A DNA stretch of 64,000 nucleotides. Source: Bacteroidota bacterium (lineage in GTDB: Bacteria; Bacteroidota; Bacteroidia; Flavobacteriales; Weeksellaceae). The stretch lies in assembly GCA_023460855.1 (NCBI GenBank), contig JAEWOS010000017.1, positions 23,158-87,157 on the forward strand, written 5' to 3'. A program made the translations under genes and the position numbers. Shown piece after piece: positions 1-8,711 of the stretch. The notes under the pieces were generated by a model that saw only the letters and a list, made by a program, of their open reading frames with translations, did no database searches and was not told the DNA's origin. How positions within the stretch are numbered: position 1 is the stretch's first letter; every line of letters starts with the position of its first letter.

Positions 1-534
1 TAAATCAATAAGGTGCCGTATGATAAGGTATGTGAAAGTTTGTGTCGGTCTGTTCTGAAAAAAACTTTCCTGAGTGTAATCGACATATTCTTTGTCGCTG
101 AAAATATAGTCTTTGCCATCATCCGTCAATTTTCCGCTCTTCTCGTGTAAAAGCGAGTTTCGGGCAGTGGTCATCACGTAATCAGTATTGTTTTCAAGAA
201 AATCAAACTGAAACTGCAGTTTATTTTTATCTGTCCAAAAATCATCACCCTCGCAATAAGCTACATATTTTCCAGCAGCTTGTTGGAAGGCGAATCTTTG
301 ATTTTCTACAAATCCGATATTTTTGTCGTGGCGGTAGTAACGGATTATTTCCGGATACCTTTTTGAGTAGCTTTGAATAATTCCATCTGAATTATCGGGT
401 GAGGCATCATTGCAGATTATAAGTTCGAAAGGGAAATCTGTCTGTTGATTCAATACACCTTCAATGGCCATATTAAGAAATGGCCCGTGGTTGAAAGTAA
501 GCATGATTACAGAAATTTTAGCGGTTTCTTTCAT
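1..534 (-). CDS. Glycosyltransferase family 2, partial (3' end beyond window)
   Basis: This reading frame opens with ATG at 534-532 and runs off the left edge, so only about 178 codons of the N-terminal catalytic part are seen. The protein begins MKETAKISVIMLTFNHG, the usual first beta strand of a GT2 nucleotide-sugar-binding fold, and later has AYCEGDDFW, matching the acidic metal-binding motif position. It overlaps the upstream gene (which ends at 518) by 17 bp, so the two are probably translationally coupled. It is the last visible gene of the polysaccharide operon. Donor and acceptor sugars cannot be told from sequence. Confidence 0.85.
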   Translation of the reverse strand, partial: MKETAKISVIMLTFNHGPFLNMAIEGVLNQQTDFPFELIICNDASPDNSDGIIQSYSKRYPEIIRYYRHDKNIGFVENQRFAFQQAAGKYVAYCEGDDFWTDKNKLQFQFDFLENNTDYVMTTARNSLLHEKSGKLTDDGKDYIFSDKEYVDYTQESFFQNRPTQTFTYLIIRHLIDL

Positions 535-1360
535 TTTTTATTTTTCTGATCCTGCCAAGAACCTTATTAAAAAAGAACTTATTAAAGAAATTTAATTCTT
601 TCTCAATGAGCTGAATTTTCCACGCAGCCTTTTCCAACTGTTTAATTAAAGAGATCGGATCGTCATAATATTGAAAATACAAGTGCCGGTTTTTGGAATA
701 AATATAATTATTTGTTTCCTGAAGTACTTTATGATCTGACAACTGGGTATCACGTCCATCTTCTCGGAGTCTGTAATTAAAGCCCAAGTAAGGTAATTGC
801 TTCACGCCTTCGGGTTTTAACGCACAGTAACGAATAAAAAAGTCCCAATCCTCTCTGAGTTTCAGGTTTTCATCAAATCTTCCCGCAGTATCCCATAAAG
901 ACTTTTTAATCATACACCCGCAATAAATTATATTCCTTTGAAGCATTTTCTTCATATCAAAAGCAGGCAACTTCCATAATTCGTTTGTACGGCCAAAAAA
1001 CTGTGCTTCCCCAATGGCAAGAATCGCTTGGGAATCATGGTGAAACTCTTTTGCAAGCCTTTCAATATATTCGGAATTAATCGTATCATCGCCGTCAAGC
1101 AAAAATATAAGCTCATTTACAGCGGAATCTATTCCTCTATTGCGAGCCTTTGAAACCCCGCCATTTTTAATATCAATTATTTTGATAAAATCTCTCCCTG
1201 CGCGAATGATTTTAAGGACTTTAAGAGTAGCATCCGTGGATCCGTCGTTTACAAAAACTATTTCATCCGGAACATATGTTTGCCCCATAACGGAATTGAA
1301 TGTTTCCTCTATATATTCCGCGACGTTATAACAGGGAATGATGACGCTTACGGGCTCCAT
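518..1360 (-). CDS. Glycosyltransferase family 2
   Basis: A complete 280-residue protein, the length of a simple soluble GT2 enzyme. It starts PVSVIIPCYNVAEYIEETF, has NDGSTDAT near residue 40 and the metal-binding motif FLLDGDD near residue 90, and lacks membrane segments, so it probably acts at the cytoplasmic membrane face on lipid-linked intermediates. The C-terminus is rich in Lys, Phe and Asn, as in many peripheral transferases. The ATG at 1360 shares one base with the stop of the upstream gene. The family is clear; sugar specificity is unknown. Confidence 0.9.
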   Translation of the reverse strand: MEPVSVIIPCYNVAEYIEETFNSVMGQTYVPDEIVFVNDGSTDATLKVLKIIRAGRDFIKIIDIKNGGVSKARNRGIDSAVNELIFLLDGDDTINSEYIERLAKEFHHDSQAILAIGEAQFFGRTNELWKLPAFDMKKMLQRNIIYCGCMIKKSLWDTAGRFDENLKLREDWDFFIRYCALKPEGVKQLPYLGFNYRLREDGRDTQLSDHKVLQETNNYIYSKNRHLYFQYYDDPISLIKQLEKAAWKIQLIEKELNFFNKFFFNKVLGRIRKIKNERNR

Positions 1361-2280
1361 TATTTAATATTTAAAAATGCATGCTGTTTTTTAGAAATTG
1401 TTTCTCTCGCACTTAAGATTTCGTGAATGCGTTTTTTCTGATAAAGAAACTCTTTTAACTCTGCATTAGCTCTGGAAAATTTACCTTTCAGGAATAGAAG
1501 CAAAATATCTTTTAGAAATTCTCTGTAAACGAGAGATTTTTCAAAATGAATTCCGGGGTCGAGATATCGCTGTTCCCTTTGTACTCTTCGCGCATTAATC
1601 TGGTTTGTTTTACCGAAAGTCTGTTTTCCGTCGTGTACTACAAAGCTCCTTGTACAGATGAGTATTTTTTTTCTGAAATACATGATGCGCTGCACATATT
1701 CATAATCTTCTGAATAATGAAAAAAATAGGTATTGAAACCGCCAATTTCTTCAATTGTTTTTTTAGTAAGCATCCAGTGCGCTGCGTTCACAAAATCTAT
1801 TTCGTATATTTTTTTTGTGCAGTTCAGTAATGCATCGGAAAGAAATCGGTTGTTGTGAGAGTTTCTGGAAAGATATCGTTCAAAGAAGATATCTAATTTC
1901 TTTTCGCTGCCATCAAGATGAATTGGACTCAGAATCCCAATTTTCTCTTTTTCAGGATACTCCTGATAGGCCTCGAGCATTTCTTTCACAGAATCTTCAT
2001 ATATCCACGCATCCTGATTCATCAGATAGAAAAAATCTGCACCTTTAAGGTAAGCGTTCTCGATGCCGATATTGTTGGCCTTTCCAAACCCTAAATTTAC
2101 AGAGGACTGTGTAAGATTTACCTCAGGAAAATTCTCCAGGATAAAATCTGCCGTACCGTCGGTGGAGCCATTATCCACAACTTCGACCTGCAGCGGTACA
2201 GACGAGCGCCGTAAACTCATGAAACACCGTTCTGCCCACTTCATACCGTTATAAGTTACAATTATTACTGTTACCTTCAC
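1360..2280 (-). CDS. Glycosyltransferase family 2, rhamnosyltransferase-like
   Basis: A 306-residue GT2 protein beginning MKVTVIIVTYNGM. The motif YLMNQDAWI near residue 90 and NAAHWMLTKK near 165 are the pattern of the GT2 subgroup that contains RfbF/WbbL rhamnosyltransferases, where an N-x-D motif replaces the more usual DxDD. That subgroup includes enzymes for other sugars, so rhamnose transfer is only a suggestion. The start is GTG at 2280, with no nearby ATG. It ends 1 bp into the next gene and begins 2 bp after the previous stop. Confidence 0.87.
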   Translation of the reverse strand: MKVTVIIVTYNGMKWAERCFMSLRRSSVPLQVEVVDNGSTDGTADFILENFPEVNLTQSSVNLGFGKANNIGIENAYLKGADFFYLMNQDAWIYEDSVKEMLEAYQEYPEKEKIGILSPIHLDGSEKKLDIFFERYLSRNSHNNRFLSDALLNCTKKIYEIDFVNAAHWMLTKKTIEEIGGFNTYFFHYSEDYEYVQRIMYFRKKILICTRSFVVHDGKQTFGKTNQINARRVQREQRYLDPGIHFEKSLVYREFLKDILLLFLKGKFSRANAELKEFLYQKKRIHEILSARETISKKQHAFLNIK

Positions 2281-2282
2281 TG

Positions 2283-3269
2283 TTAAAAGTATTTGCGCAT
2301 TTTAAGGTACATTTTGTTGATGGCATTTCCGGACAATTTCTGTTGGTATATGTAACTGTTACATAACGCCAAGAGAGCGTTATAAGATATATTTTTTGCT
2401 TCAAAGAAATTTTTTGCTTCTTCCAGAAAAATCTTCTGTTCGGTTTGTAATGCTAAAGGTAAGAGCTGTATATAGGATTTGCTGAAGACGACGTCTTTCA
2501 GGGCCGGGGTGATTTTATATTTCTCAGCGTATTCTTTCTGAATGTCAAAAACTCCTTTCATATATGCAAACTTTCGCTGCGAGTCACTCTGATGGCTTAT
2601 ACTGTTTTCCTGTACCCTTCTTACAGCCGTACTTTGCTGAAGAAAATGAATGTTCGAATGCTTGAATATATCGAGGATATAAGGAAAGGATTCATCAGTA
2701 TAATCCTGTACATAGCCAAATGAAAGCGGGCTGAGTTCTGCCCTGTACATCCAGGTCATGGGTGCTAAAAATCCTTTCTCAGCAATATGTTCTTCAAAAC
2801 TTTTGGTATAGCGTTTTGTTCCTGTCGAAAATACTGAGCGTTCAGTTACTCCAGTTCTTTCATAGAAAAAATCACAGTCTGTAAAAACCAGTCCCACTTC
2901 CGGATGGGCTTGTAAATAGTCTTTCTGTTTCTGTAGTTTTTCCGGATCAGTAAAATAATCATCACCTGCAATCTGGGCAATATATTTTCCTTTGCACAAT
3001 TTAAGAACAGAAAGGTAGTTTTTCATTAAACCCACATTTTGCTTCTGAAAAAGAAGTCTCACCTTTTCGCTGTGTTTATTTTCCAGTTCCTTACAAATTT
3101 CCCTAGTTTTGTCCTTACTGAAGTCGTCAGCTATAATTATTTCGAATCGAAAATCGGTCTTTTGCTCCAGAATGCTTGTAATACACTGCCGGATATATTT
3201 TTCATGATTGTATGTTATTACAATTACTGAAAGTACCGGAATGTTCTTTGAGACGGGTACGCTATTCAT
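2283..3269 (-). CDS. Glycosyltransferase family 2
   Basis: A GT2 protein of 328 residues if begun at the ATG 3269-3267; a TTG two codons upstream is a poorer choice. The catalytic domain shows LSVIVITYNHEKYIRQC, IADDFSKDKT and AQIAGDDYF, where GDD takes the place of the DxD metal site. The region from about residue 100 (FTDCDFFYERTG) resembles transferases that add sugars to short O-unit chains. There are no membrane segments. It lies 2 bp upstream of the next gene in the same operon, after a 75-bp gap on the upstream side. Acceptor unknown. Confidence 0.88.
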   Translation of the reverse strand: MNSVPVSKNIPVLSVIVITYNHEKYIRQCITSILEQKTDFRFEIIIADDFSKDKTREICKELENKHSEKVRLLFQKQNVGLMKNYLSVLKLCKGKYIAQIAGDDYFTDPEKLQKQKDYLQAHPEVGLVFTDCDFFYERTGVTERSVFSTGTKRYTKSFEEHIAEKGFLAPMTWMYRAELSPLSFGYVQDYTDESFPYILDIFKHSNIHFLQQSTAVRRVQENSISHQSDSQRKFAYMKGVFDIQKEYAEKYKITPALKDVVFSKSYIQLLPLALQTEQKIFLEEAKNFFEAKNISYNALLALCNSYIYQQKLSGNAINKMYLKMRKYF

Positions 3270-3344
3270 AATCAAAATCCTGCAAATATAATTACGTTCT
3301 TCAACTTTTCAGAAACATCTTTATTCTGATGACTGTCTATTTCA

Positions 3345-4259
3345 CTAAACCAATATTCTTAATACCTTATATAATTTTTTTGGAAGCCTGTTTTTCATGA
3401 AAAAATTTAAAAACTTTTCATGATACGGATAACTGTCATATTTTTCTATCAAATTGCCCGGAACCTCAGATACCTCCAGAAAATAACTTCTCACCTTGCT
3501 GTTAATCACCATTTTTGCGAGACCTTCTTCATCATGTTTCATTTTCACAATTAATCCTTCAGCGCGGATACGGTTAAGCTTCAGCGCAGATACATTGGTG
3601 TTATGCTGTCTGTAATAAACCAATTTTTCTGGAATATAGGCAATCCAGTACTTCTTGTTAATTCTGAGCCACCTGTCAAAATCTTCAATAAGCAGGGATT
3701 CATCGTAAGGGCCGGTTTCAAACAAAGCTTTTGTACGCATCATAACCGAAGGTGCAGCAATTCTGTTGCCTTCCCTTGTGAGTTTGCGAAACTGTTCCTT
3801 TGTCGTATTTCCCCAAAATCTATTATAATCTACAAAAGGCACTATTTCGTTTTTTTCATTCACTCCTTCAACGTTGGTATAAATAATACCATATTCTTCT
3901 CCCAATTCCTCCATCTTGCTTACGCATTTCTGCAGATAGTTTTCATCGAGGTAGTCATCTGCAGCAATGATCTTGACATATTTGCCGGATGCCATCGCAA
4001 CACACTCATTAAGCACTGCGGGAAGTCCTGTATTGTGCTTGTGAAATACTTTTTTTGGAGAAAAAACTTTGTCCTCAAGCCAATTGTTAAACTTAGCCAC
4101 GCTGTCATCCGTTGAGGCATCATCACCTAATATCAGTTCAAAATTTTGATAGGTTTGCGCGGCAATACTGTCCAGAATCTGGGATATATACTGAGATTGA
4201 TTATAACTGACGACGATTATGCTAACCAATGGATGAACGTCCTGGAGTTTGCTGCTCAT
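3345..4259 (-). CDS. Glycosyltransferase family 2
   Basis: A 304-residue GT2 enzyme starting at ATG 4259. Typical elements in order are VSIIVVSYNQSQYISQI, GDDASTDDS and AADDYLDEN, the last being the acidic donor-binding motif. About 100 residues later, APSVMMRTKAL and LLIEDFDRWLRI match the acceptor side of the fold, where the ED pair normally includes the catalytic base. No membrane helix. It lies 13 bp downstream of the preceding glycosyltransferase, consistent with one transcript. Sugar specificity cannot be read from sequence. Confidence 0.88.
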   Translation of the reverse strand: MSSKLQDVHPLVSIIVVSYNQSQYISQILDSIAAQTYQNFELILGDDASTDDSVAKFNNWLEDKVFSPKKVFHKHNTGLPAVLNECVAMASGKYVKIIAADDYLDENYLQKCVSKMEELGEEYGIIYTNVEGVNEKNEIVPFVDYNRFWGNTTKEQFRKLTREGNRIAAPSVMMRTKALFETGPYDESLLIEDFDRWLRINKKYWIAYIPEKLVYYRQHNTNVSALKLNRIRAEGLIVKMKHDEEGLAKMVINSKVRSYFLEVSEVPGNLIEKYDSYPYHEKFLNFFMKNRLPKKLYKVLRILV

Positions 4260-4272
4260 TTGATTTTTCTGA

Positions 4273-5289
4273 TTAGAAGGTTACCATTCTTCCTAAAATA
4301 TTATTTAATGTCTTGCCAAAGTGCTTCTTTTTTATCCAACTATAAGCAAAAAAGGAAATTTCTGCGGGATAAACAAATTTTTTCTGAATCATATATAAGG
4401 GGCTGGATCTGTAAATCTTCCGAATTTTACGGTAGTATTCCTTCCATTCGCCCGGATTTGCAACAAATTCTTCTGTTTTCAGAAAACCGTATTGCCTTGT
4501 AGTAAACTGAATTATTTTTTCGGGGTCAATTTTTTTCCACCGGCTGTTGCAGGCACTCAGTTCAGCAATTTTATGTATTGCCAATACCTGGGATTTTCCG
4601 TACCGGCTCCGTTTAGCAGTACTGTTCATTGCTGTTGCAGCATCAGCATTACCTCTTCTGTAACAGTACGTTAAAGCAGGAATGTTTACAAGAACGGATG
4701 CTGCAGATAAAATTTCAAGCAACAATACCATATCTTCCGAATACGCCATATTGTCATCAAACTGTAGATGGTTTTCCCTTAAAAAATTAACCGATAGCAT
4801 TTTGTTGCAGGTTATGCCTGTTACTTTATGGTCGAAAAAGGCTTTTAAAACTTCATCGCCTGTAAAAATTTCACGGCCGGATATTTTACCTTTTTCCTCG
4901 GGCACGAAAATATTGTGTCCTTCATCATAACAGAAATTTGCACTTATTACATCAACGCCAGGTTTCATTTCTGCCGCAAACTCTGCAAGATTTTCTTTAC
5001 TGTAAAAATAGTCATCACTGTCCAGAAAAAAAAGGTAATCTGCTGAACATTCCTTTATTCCACGGTTGCGGGTAGCAGAAACTCCCATATTTTGCTGGTG
5101 AAAAGTCCTAAAACGAGAATCCTTCTTAGCCCAGCGTTCCATTATTTCAGGAGTGCTGTCGGTGGATCCGTCATTTATCAGAATACATTCCCAGTCTGAA
5201 AATGTTTGCTCATATACAGAATTCAAGCATTTATCCAGATATTTTTCCTGATTGTAGCATGGAATGATAATGGAAATTTTGCAGTTCAT
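4273..5289 (-). CDS. Glycosyltransferase family 2
   Basis: A 338-residue GT2 enzyme with a textbook N-terminal half: ISIIIPCYNQEKYLDKC, LINDGSTDSTPEI and LFFLDSDDYF (metal-binding). SEDMVLLLEIL near residue 180 is the probable catalytic-base region. The C-terminal 90 residues are basic and aromatic, suggesting peripheral membrane attachment. Its ATG at 5289 shares one base with the stop of the upstream gene, so the two are likely coupled. It resembles capsule or exopolysaccharide chain-assembly transferases in general, and no closer assignment is justified. Confidence 0.88.
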   Translation of the reverse strand: MNCKISIIIPCYNQEKYLDKCLNSVYEQTFSDWECILINDGSTDSTPEIMERWAKKDSRFRTFHQQNMGVSATRNRGIKECSADYLFFLDSDDYFYSKENLAEFAAEMKPGVDVISANFCYDEGHNIFVPEEKGKISGREIFTGDEVLKAFFDHKVTGITCNKMLSVNFLRENHLQFDDNMAYSEDMVLLLEILSAASVLVNIPALTYCYRRGNADAATAMNSTAKRSRYGKSQVLAIHKIAELSACNSRWKKIDPEKIIQFTTRQYGFLKTEEFVANPGEWKEYYRKIRKIYRSSPLYMIQKKFVYPAEISFFAYSWIKKKHFGKTLNNILGRMVTF

Positions 5290-6095
5290 CAGTGGTAGTT
5301 TTTGAAATCCGGCATCAATTTCCTGTCCTGCAGCAGACGATTATGATATTTCAGCGAAAGGGGATGAAAAATCTGGCCCAGCAGGTAAGTATAAGGAACT
5401 GGATATTCTGTAATTTGTTTTTTTGCGAATGCCTGCAGTGGATCCGCATATTCATCCATCCTTTTGTGCAGTTCCTGATACCATTCTGAAGTAAACTCCG
5501 TGTGAGATTTGCAGATATATGCTCCATTGCCAATTAACAGCGGCATGTGAAACTTCAGGTCATCATACAATTTTCCGCCGACAGGTGCGATACCTCCCAC
5601 TTCAGGATAACCCAGTATATATTTGTCAGCATTTTTGCGGATTTTTTTAAACGCCTCCTTCCAGGATTGGTGAAAGGTCTTCACATCTGCATATCCGCCT
5701 CCATGATGATGCATAAAATAGCAGCGCAGATAATCTGAACGGTGTACGAGGCTCAGCAATTCAAATGCAGGATGCAGGGGAAATTCCGGCAGAACATACT
5801 GCGGTAAATTTTCAGGGGTAATTAATATTACTTTTTTCTTACTGACTTCCTGAAGCGAAGCCAGCCCGCGTTTTCTGTTTTCGCTCATTTCATTTGAGCC
5901 GGTCCAGAAACAGAAAATCTGTTCCGGAACCTCTGATTTTTCCTTTGAGCCTGAAGGAGAAGTGGTGGCTAAAAAAGAACCGGGATACAGGTTTTTATCA
6001 AAAGAATAGGAATAGCGACCTTCCTTTCGGAAAATTATATTCTGGTAAATTTTTGGGAAGTTTTTTTTTATAATATTTCCAATAAAATTCTTCAT
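5289..6095 (-). CDS. GT32-like / capsular polysaccharide synthesis glycosyltransferase
   Basis: A 268-residue protein unlike the GT2 enzymes around it. After an N-terminal stretch it has QIFCFWTGSNEMSENR, then HRSDYLRCYFMHHHGGGYAD, the signature of the family with a sugar-binding DxD region (GT32-like, as in OCH1 and capsular synthesis proteins). The acidic motif reads YADVKTF: the first Asp is present, but the second position is Lys. This form is seen in some bacterial members as far as I recall, so it need not be inactive. It overlaps the upstream gene by 4 bp. Function in this locus is probably addition of a hexose branch; that is inference. Confidence 0.75.
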   Translation of the reverse strand: MKNFIGNIIKKNFPKIYQNIIFRKEGRYSYSFDKNLYPGSFLATTSPSGSKEKSEVPEQIFCFWTGSNEMSENRKRGLASLQEVSKKKVILITPENLPQYVLPEFPLHPAFELLSLVHRSDYLRCYFMHHHGGGYADVKTFHQSWKEAFKKIRKNADKYILGYPEVGGIAPVGGKLYDDLKFHMPLLIGNGAYICKSHTEFTSEWYQELHKRMDEYADPLQAFAKKQITEYPVPYTYLLGQIFHPLSLKYHNRLLQDRKLMPDFKNYH

Positions 6096-7003
6096 ATTTT
6101 GGAAAAGTGATTATGCTTCCATAAAGTGAAATATGTTTTAGGCAATGCCAAAATTTTCTTGTATTTGCCCATAACCCAGTAATGCTTAAAAAGGTTTATA
6201 TCAAGACCAATCCCCTCATGATATTTGTAATAAATCTGCAAATCGATCAAGTAGTTTAAGGCTTCGGAAGAAATTCTGTTACCCAGATGATTGATGATAT
6301 GTTTTTGAAACATAATACTCGCAGTACTTTTTTCCTTCATATTGTCTTTTCGGCCAGAAATGTTTTCATCGCTCACTCTTACTAATACTCCGGACTCATC
6401 AATAAAAAAAATGGGTTGGTTTTCACTGGTTTCCAAAAGAGCAGCATTGTCGCTCTCCCAAGCTAATGGAAATTCCCTAAAGCCATATTTTTCGAAAATA
6501 TTTTTTCGGAAAACGTGTTCTGAAAGACTGGATCTGCTGCCGTACAAAATCTTTGTACTAAAATAGTCTTTAGGATCCAGTAAGGTGGGAAATTTTGAAA
6601 AGTCGCTTTTCTCATCTCCGTTTTCGTCAATTAATTTTGCGCGGTATTTTACCGCATTGCAGTGATTATTTTGTATTTCAGAAAGATTTTTGTAAAATAC
6701 CTCTACGAAATCTGGTAGCAGAACATCATCATCTCCCAAAATCATAAACCATTCGGAAACCTTCGCATCCTGGTAAACCCTGTTCCATTGCTTCACGAGA
6801 TTATTACCTCCTAAATTTTCATCATATTTTTTGTAAACAAAAGGTGTATTTACCAAAACATCCTCTATTAATGCTTCCGGATTGTCAGGACTGTTGTCAT
6901 TCCCGATAAAAAGTTTAAAATCTTTACAGGTTTGATTTTCCAGCGACTCCAATGTTTCTCTGAAAAATGAAATTTTATAATATGGAATGAGGATGGTTAA
7001 CAA
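6092..7003 (-). CDS. Glycosyltransferase family 2
   Basis: A 303-residue GT2 protein. Motifs are LTILIPYYKISFFRETL at the N-terminus, GNDNSPDNP near residue 37, and MILGDDDVLLPDF near residue 90, giving the metal site. The only usable start is TTG at 7003-7001: a stop codon lies seven codons upstream and no ATG or GTG lies between, so either TTG is used or the true 5' end has changed. The 36-bp gap to the upstream gene is larger than most in this operon. No membrane segment. Substrate unknown. Confidence 0.83.
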   Translation of the reverse strand: MLTILIPYYKISFFRETLESLENQTCKDFKLFIGNDNSPDNPEALIEDVLVNTPFVYKKYDENLGGNNLVKQWNRVYQDAKVSEWFMILGDDDVLLPDFVEVFYKNLSEIQNNHCNAVKYRAKLIDENGDEKSDFSKFPTLLDPKDYFSTKILYGSRSSLSEHVFRKNIFEKYGFREFPLAWESDNAALLETSENQPIFFIDESGVLVRVSDENISGRKDNMKEKSTASIMFQKHIINHLGNRISSEALNYLIDLQIYYKYHEGIGLDINLFKHYWVMGKYKKILALPKTYFTLWKHNHFSKI

Positions 7004-7039
7004 AACAGGGTAACTAGCTTACGTACCGTTAAGTGCTGC

Positions 7040-7876
7040 TTAATGGCTTCTAAATATTTTATAAATTTCTTTAAGTAACAAAAGTTGTAATTTGAAACTT
7101 ATCCTTTTGAAAGGAAAGAAATAGAGTACTTTAATAAAATTTTTTATTGATGCATTTTTAAAGTTTATGAAATTAATGACAAACTTTTTGTAACTAGAAA
7201 ATTCAATTTCTTCATCAATTATTTTATTATAGTTTGCACCATATTTTTTTCTAGCTATCAAAATTTCATTAAACCACTCCTTGTCTGGGTTTCCTACTGA
7301 AAAATGTTCTATCAATATATCTGGGATAACATAATTGTCAAATTTTTTTGCAACTCTCATGCTTAGGTCAATATCATAACCATGAAATCCAATTATTTTT
7401 TCATTAAAATGATATTTTTCGAATACTTCTTTCCTAATCGCCAAAAAAACTCCATCAAGAGCAAAAACTTTCTTTAAGGTATTTGCATTAAAATTCTGTA
7501 ATCTTCCGTCAGTACCTTGTTTATTATTCTGAATAAGATTTAAGCTATCATATTTATTTCCAAGATGCCATCCCGATGGAGCGACGGGTACATATGAGGA
7601 ACCGGCTATACCAACCAAGCCAACTGAAGATTTTTCCAAATATGCTATCAGACTTTTCCCCCAATTTCTTGTATGAAATATAATATCCTCATGCAAAAAG
7701 AGTAAATATTTAAACGCTGCCTGTTTAGCACCCAGGTTGTATGCTGCACATATACCCATCTTGCCAGGATTATCTATTCTAACTATTTCATATGGAATAG
7801 CTACAGTATCTTGTATACTTTTTTCAAGTTGCAAGAAAAATTTAGAATTATTGGAAGAAACGATAATGGACAACAT
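7040..7876 (-). CDS. Glycosyltransferase-like protein (GT-A fold, family 2-like subgroup)
   Basis: A 278-residue protein starting MLSIIVSSNNSKFF. NPGKMGICAAYNLGAKQA and LLFLHEDIIF place it with the GT2-like subgroup in which HEDI replaces the classic DxD. GFHGYDIDLSMRV near residue 165 resembles the acceptor/base region. The C-terminal third is very rich in Phe, Lys and Ile. By eye this gene and the next are more AT-rich than the rest of the operon, which may mean a separate origin. Its ATG at 7876 directly abuts the stop of the FkbM gene. Confidence 0.78.
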   Translation of the reverse strand: MLSIIVSSNNSKFFLQLEKSIQDTVAIPYEIVRIDNPGKMGICAAYNLGAKQAAFKYLLFLHEDIIFHTRNWGKSLIAYLEKSSVGLVGIAGSSYVPVAPSGWHLGNKYDSLNLIQNNKQGTDGRLQNFNANTLKKVFALDGVFLAIRKEVFEKYHFNEKIIGFHGYDIDLSMRVAKKFDNYVIPDILIEHFSVGNPDKEWFNEILIARKKYGANYNKIIDEEIEFSSYKKFVINFINFKNASIKNFIKVLYFFPFKRISFKLQLLLLKEIYKIFRSH

Positions 7877-8707
7877 TTATCTACGATAGCATAAGATGTT
7901 TAACTGTTGATTAAATGAAGTGGGAATTTCATTTAAAAATGGGAAATTGATAGTTTCTCCAGCTAATCTTATATAATATTGAAAACCTGCACTTTTAAGC
8001 AAATTTAAAATTTCGCCTAAATTTTGTTCTGCTCCGATAATTCCATGGTATTCCAAGAAAAGATTTTTCACGTTTACTAATTTCTCTGCAATATCAAAAA
8101 TTAGAGTGTTTTCAGCACCCTCAATATCAATTTTCAAAAAATCAATTTCTTCATTCATGTATTTTTTAAGGTCAGTAGCTTTGACATTTAAAACATTGTT
8201 TTTGTTTGCAAAATCAACAAGCAACGAACCAGCCAAAGAACCTTCAACGAAGAATTGTAAAGTAGTATCTGACGACCACACCGCTTCTTCCTTAATTTCA
8301 ACAGATTTAGAAAATTGTGCTACATTCTTCTTTAAAATTTCAAATGTGTTTTTATCTGGTTCAAATGCTAATATTCTGCAATCAGGAAAAAGTTTTTTGA
8401 AATATAAGATGCTCAATCCAATATTTGCTCCACAATCAATAATGTAAGGATTACTTTTAGTCGACTCAAATTTGTATAAATCTTGGGCAAACATTTCTTC
8501 TACTGAATGAATAAAGCCTAAGGAATCACTATAAGAAATCTTATTATTAAAAAAATCAGTCTCACCAATTGTAAAACGCGGAAATGCAAGAATTTGTTGA
8601 CGCTGCTTTATAGACAATCCTGTTTTTGGGTCAACCCAATTATTATACCTTATAGCTTTAAGGTAATCTTTATTTTTTTTATACAACTCCCGAAAAAATC
8701 CTACCAT
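7877..8707 (-). CDS. FkbM family SAM-dependent methyltransferase
   Basis: About 276 residues. The SAM-binding motif is PYIIDCGANIGLSILYF, followed by CRILAFEPDKNTFEIL and a later DFLKIDIEGAENTLIF, which together define the FkbM methyltransferase family. In a polysaccharide locus this would most simply O-methylate a sugar, perhaps as chain-end decoration. I chose ATG 8707-8705, four bases after the stop of the wzt gene. A frame-open ATG at 8767 would add 20 residues and overlap wzt by 56 bp, which is less likely. AT-rich like its downstream neighbour. Confidence 0.85.
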   Translation of the reverse strand: MVGFFRELYKKNKDYLKAIRYNNWVDPKTGLSIKQRQQILAFPRFTIGETDFFNNKISYSDSLGFIHSVEEMFAQDLYKFESTKSNPYIIDCGANIGLSILYFKKLFPDCRILAFEPDKNTFEILKKNVAQFSKSVEIKEEAVWSSDTTLQFFVEGSLAGSLLVDFANKNNVLNVKATDLKKYMNEEIDFLKIDIEGAENTLIFDIAEKLVNVKNLFLEYHGIIGAEQNLGEILNLLKSAGFQYYIRLAGETINFPFLNEIPTSFNQQLNILCYRR

Positions 8708-8711
8708 AATT

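Noticed and set aside
3603..4115. 170-codon plus-strand frame within the glycosyltransferase cluster
   Set aside because: It is antisense to a clear GT2 gene and has no recognisable domain or start context.
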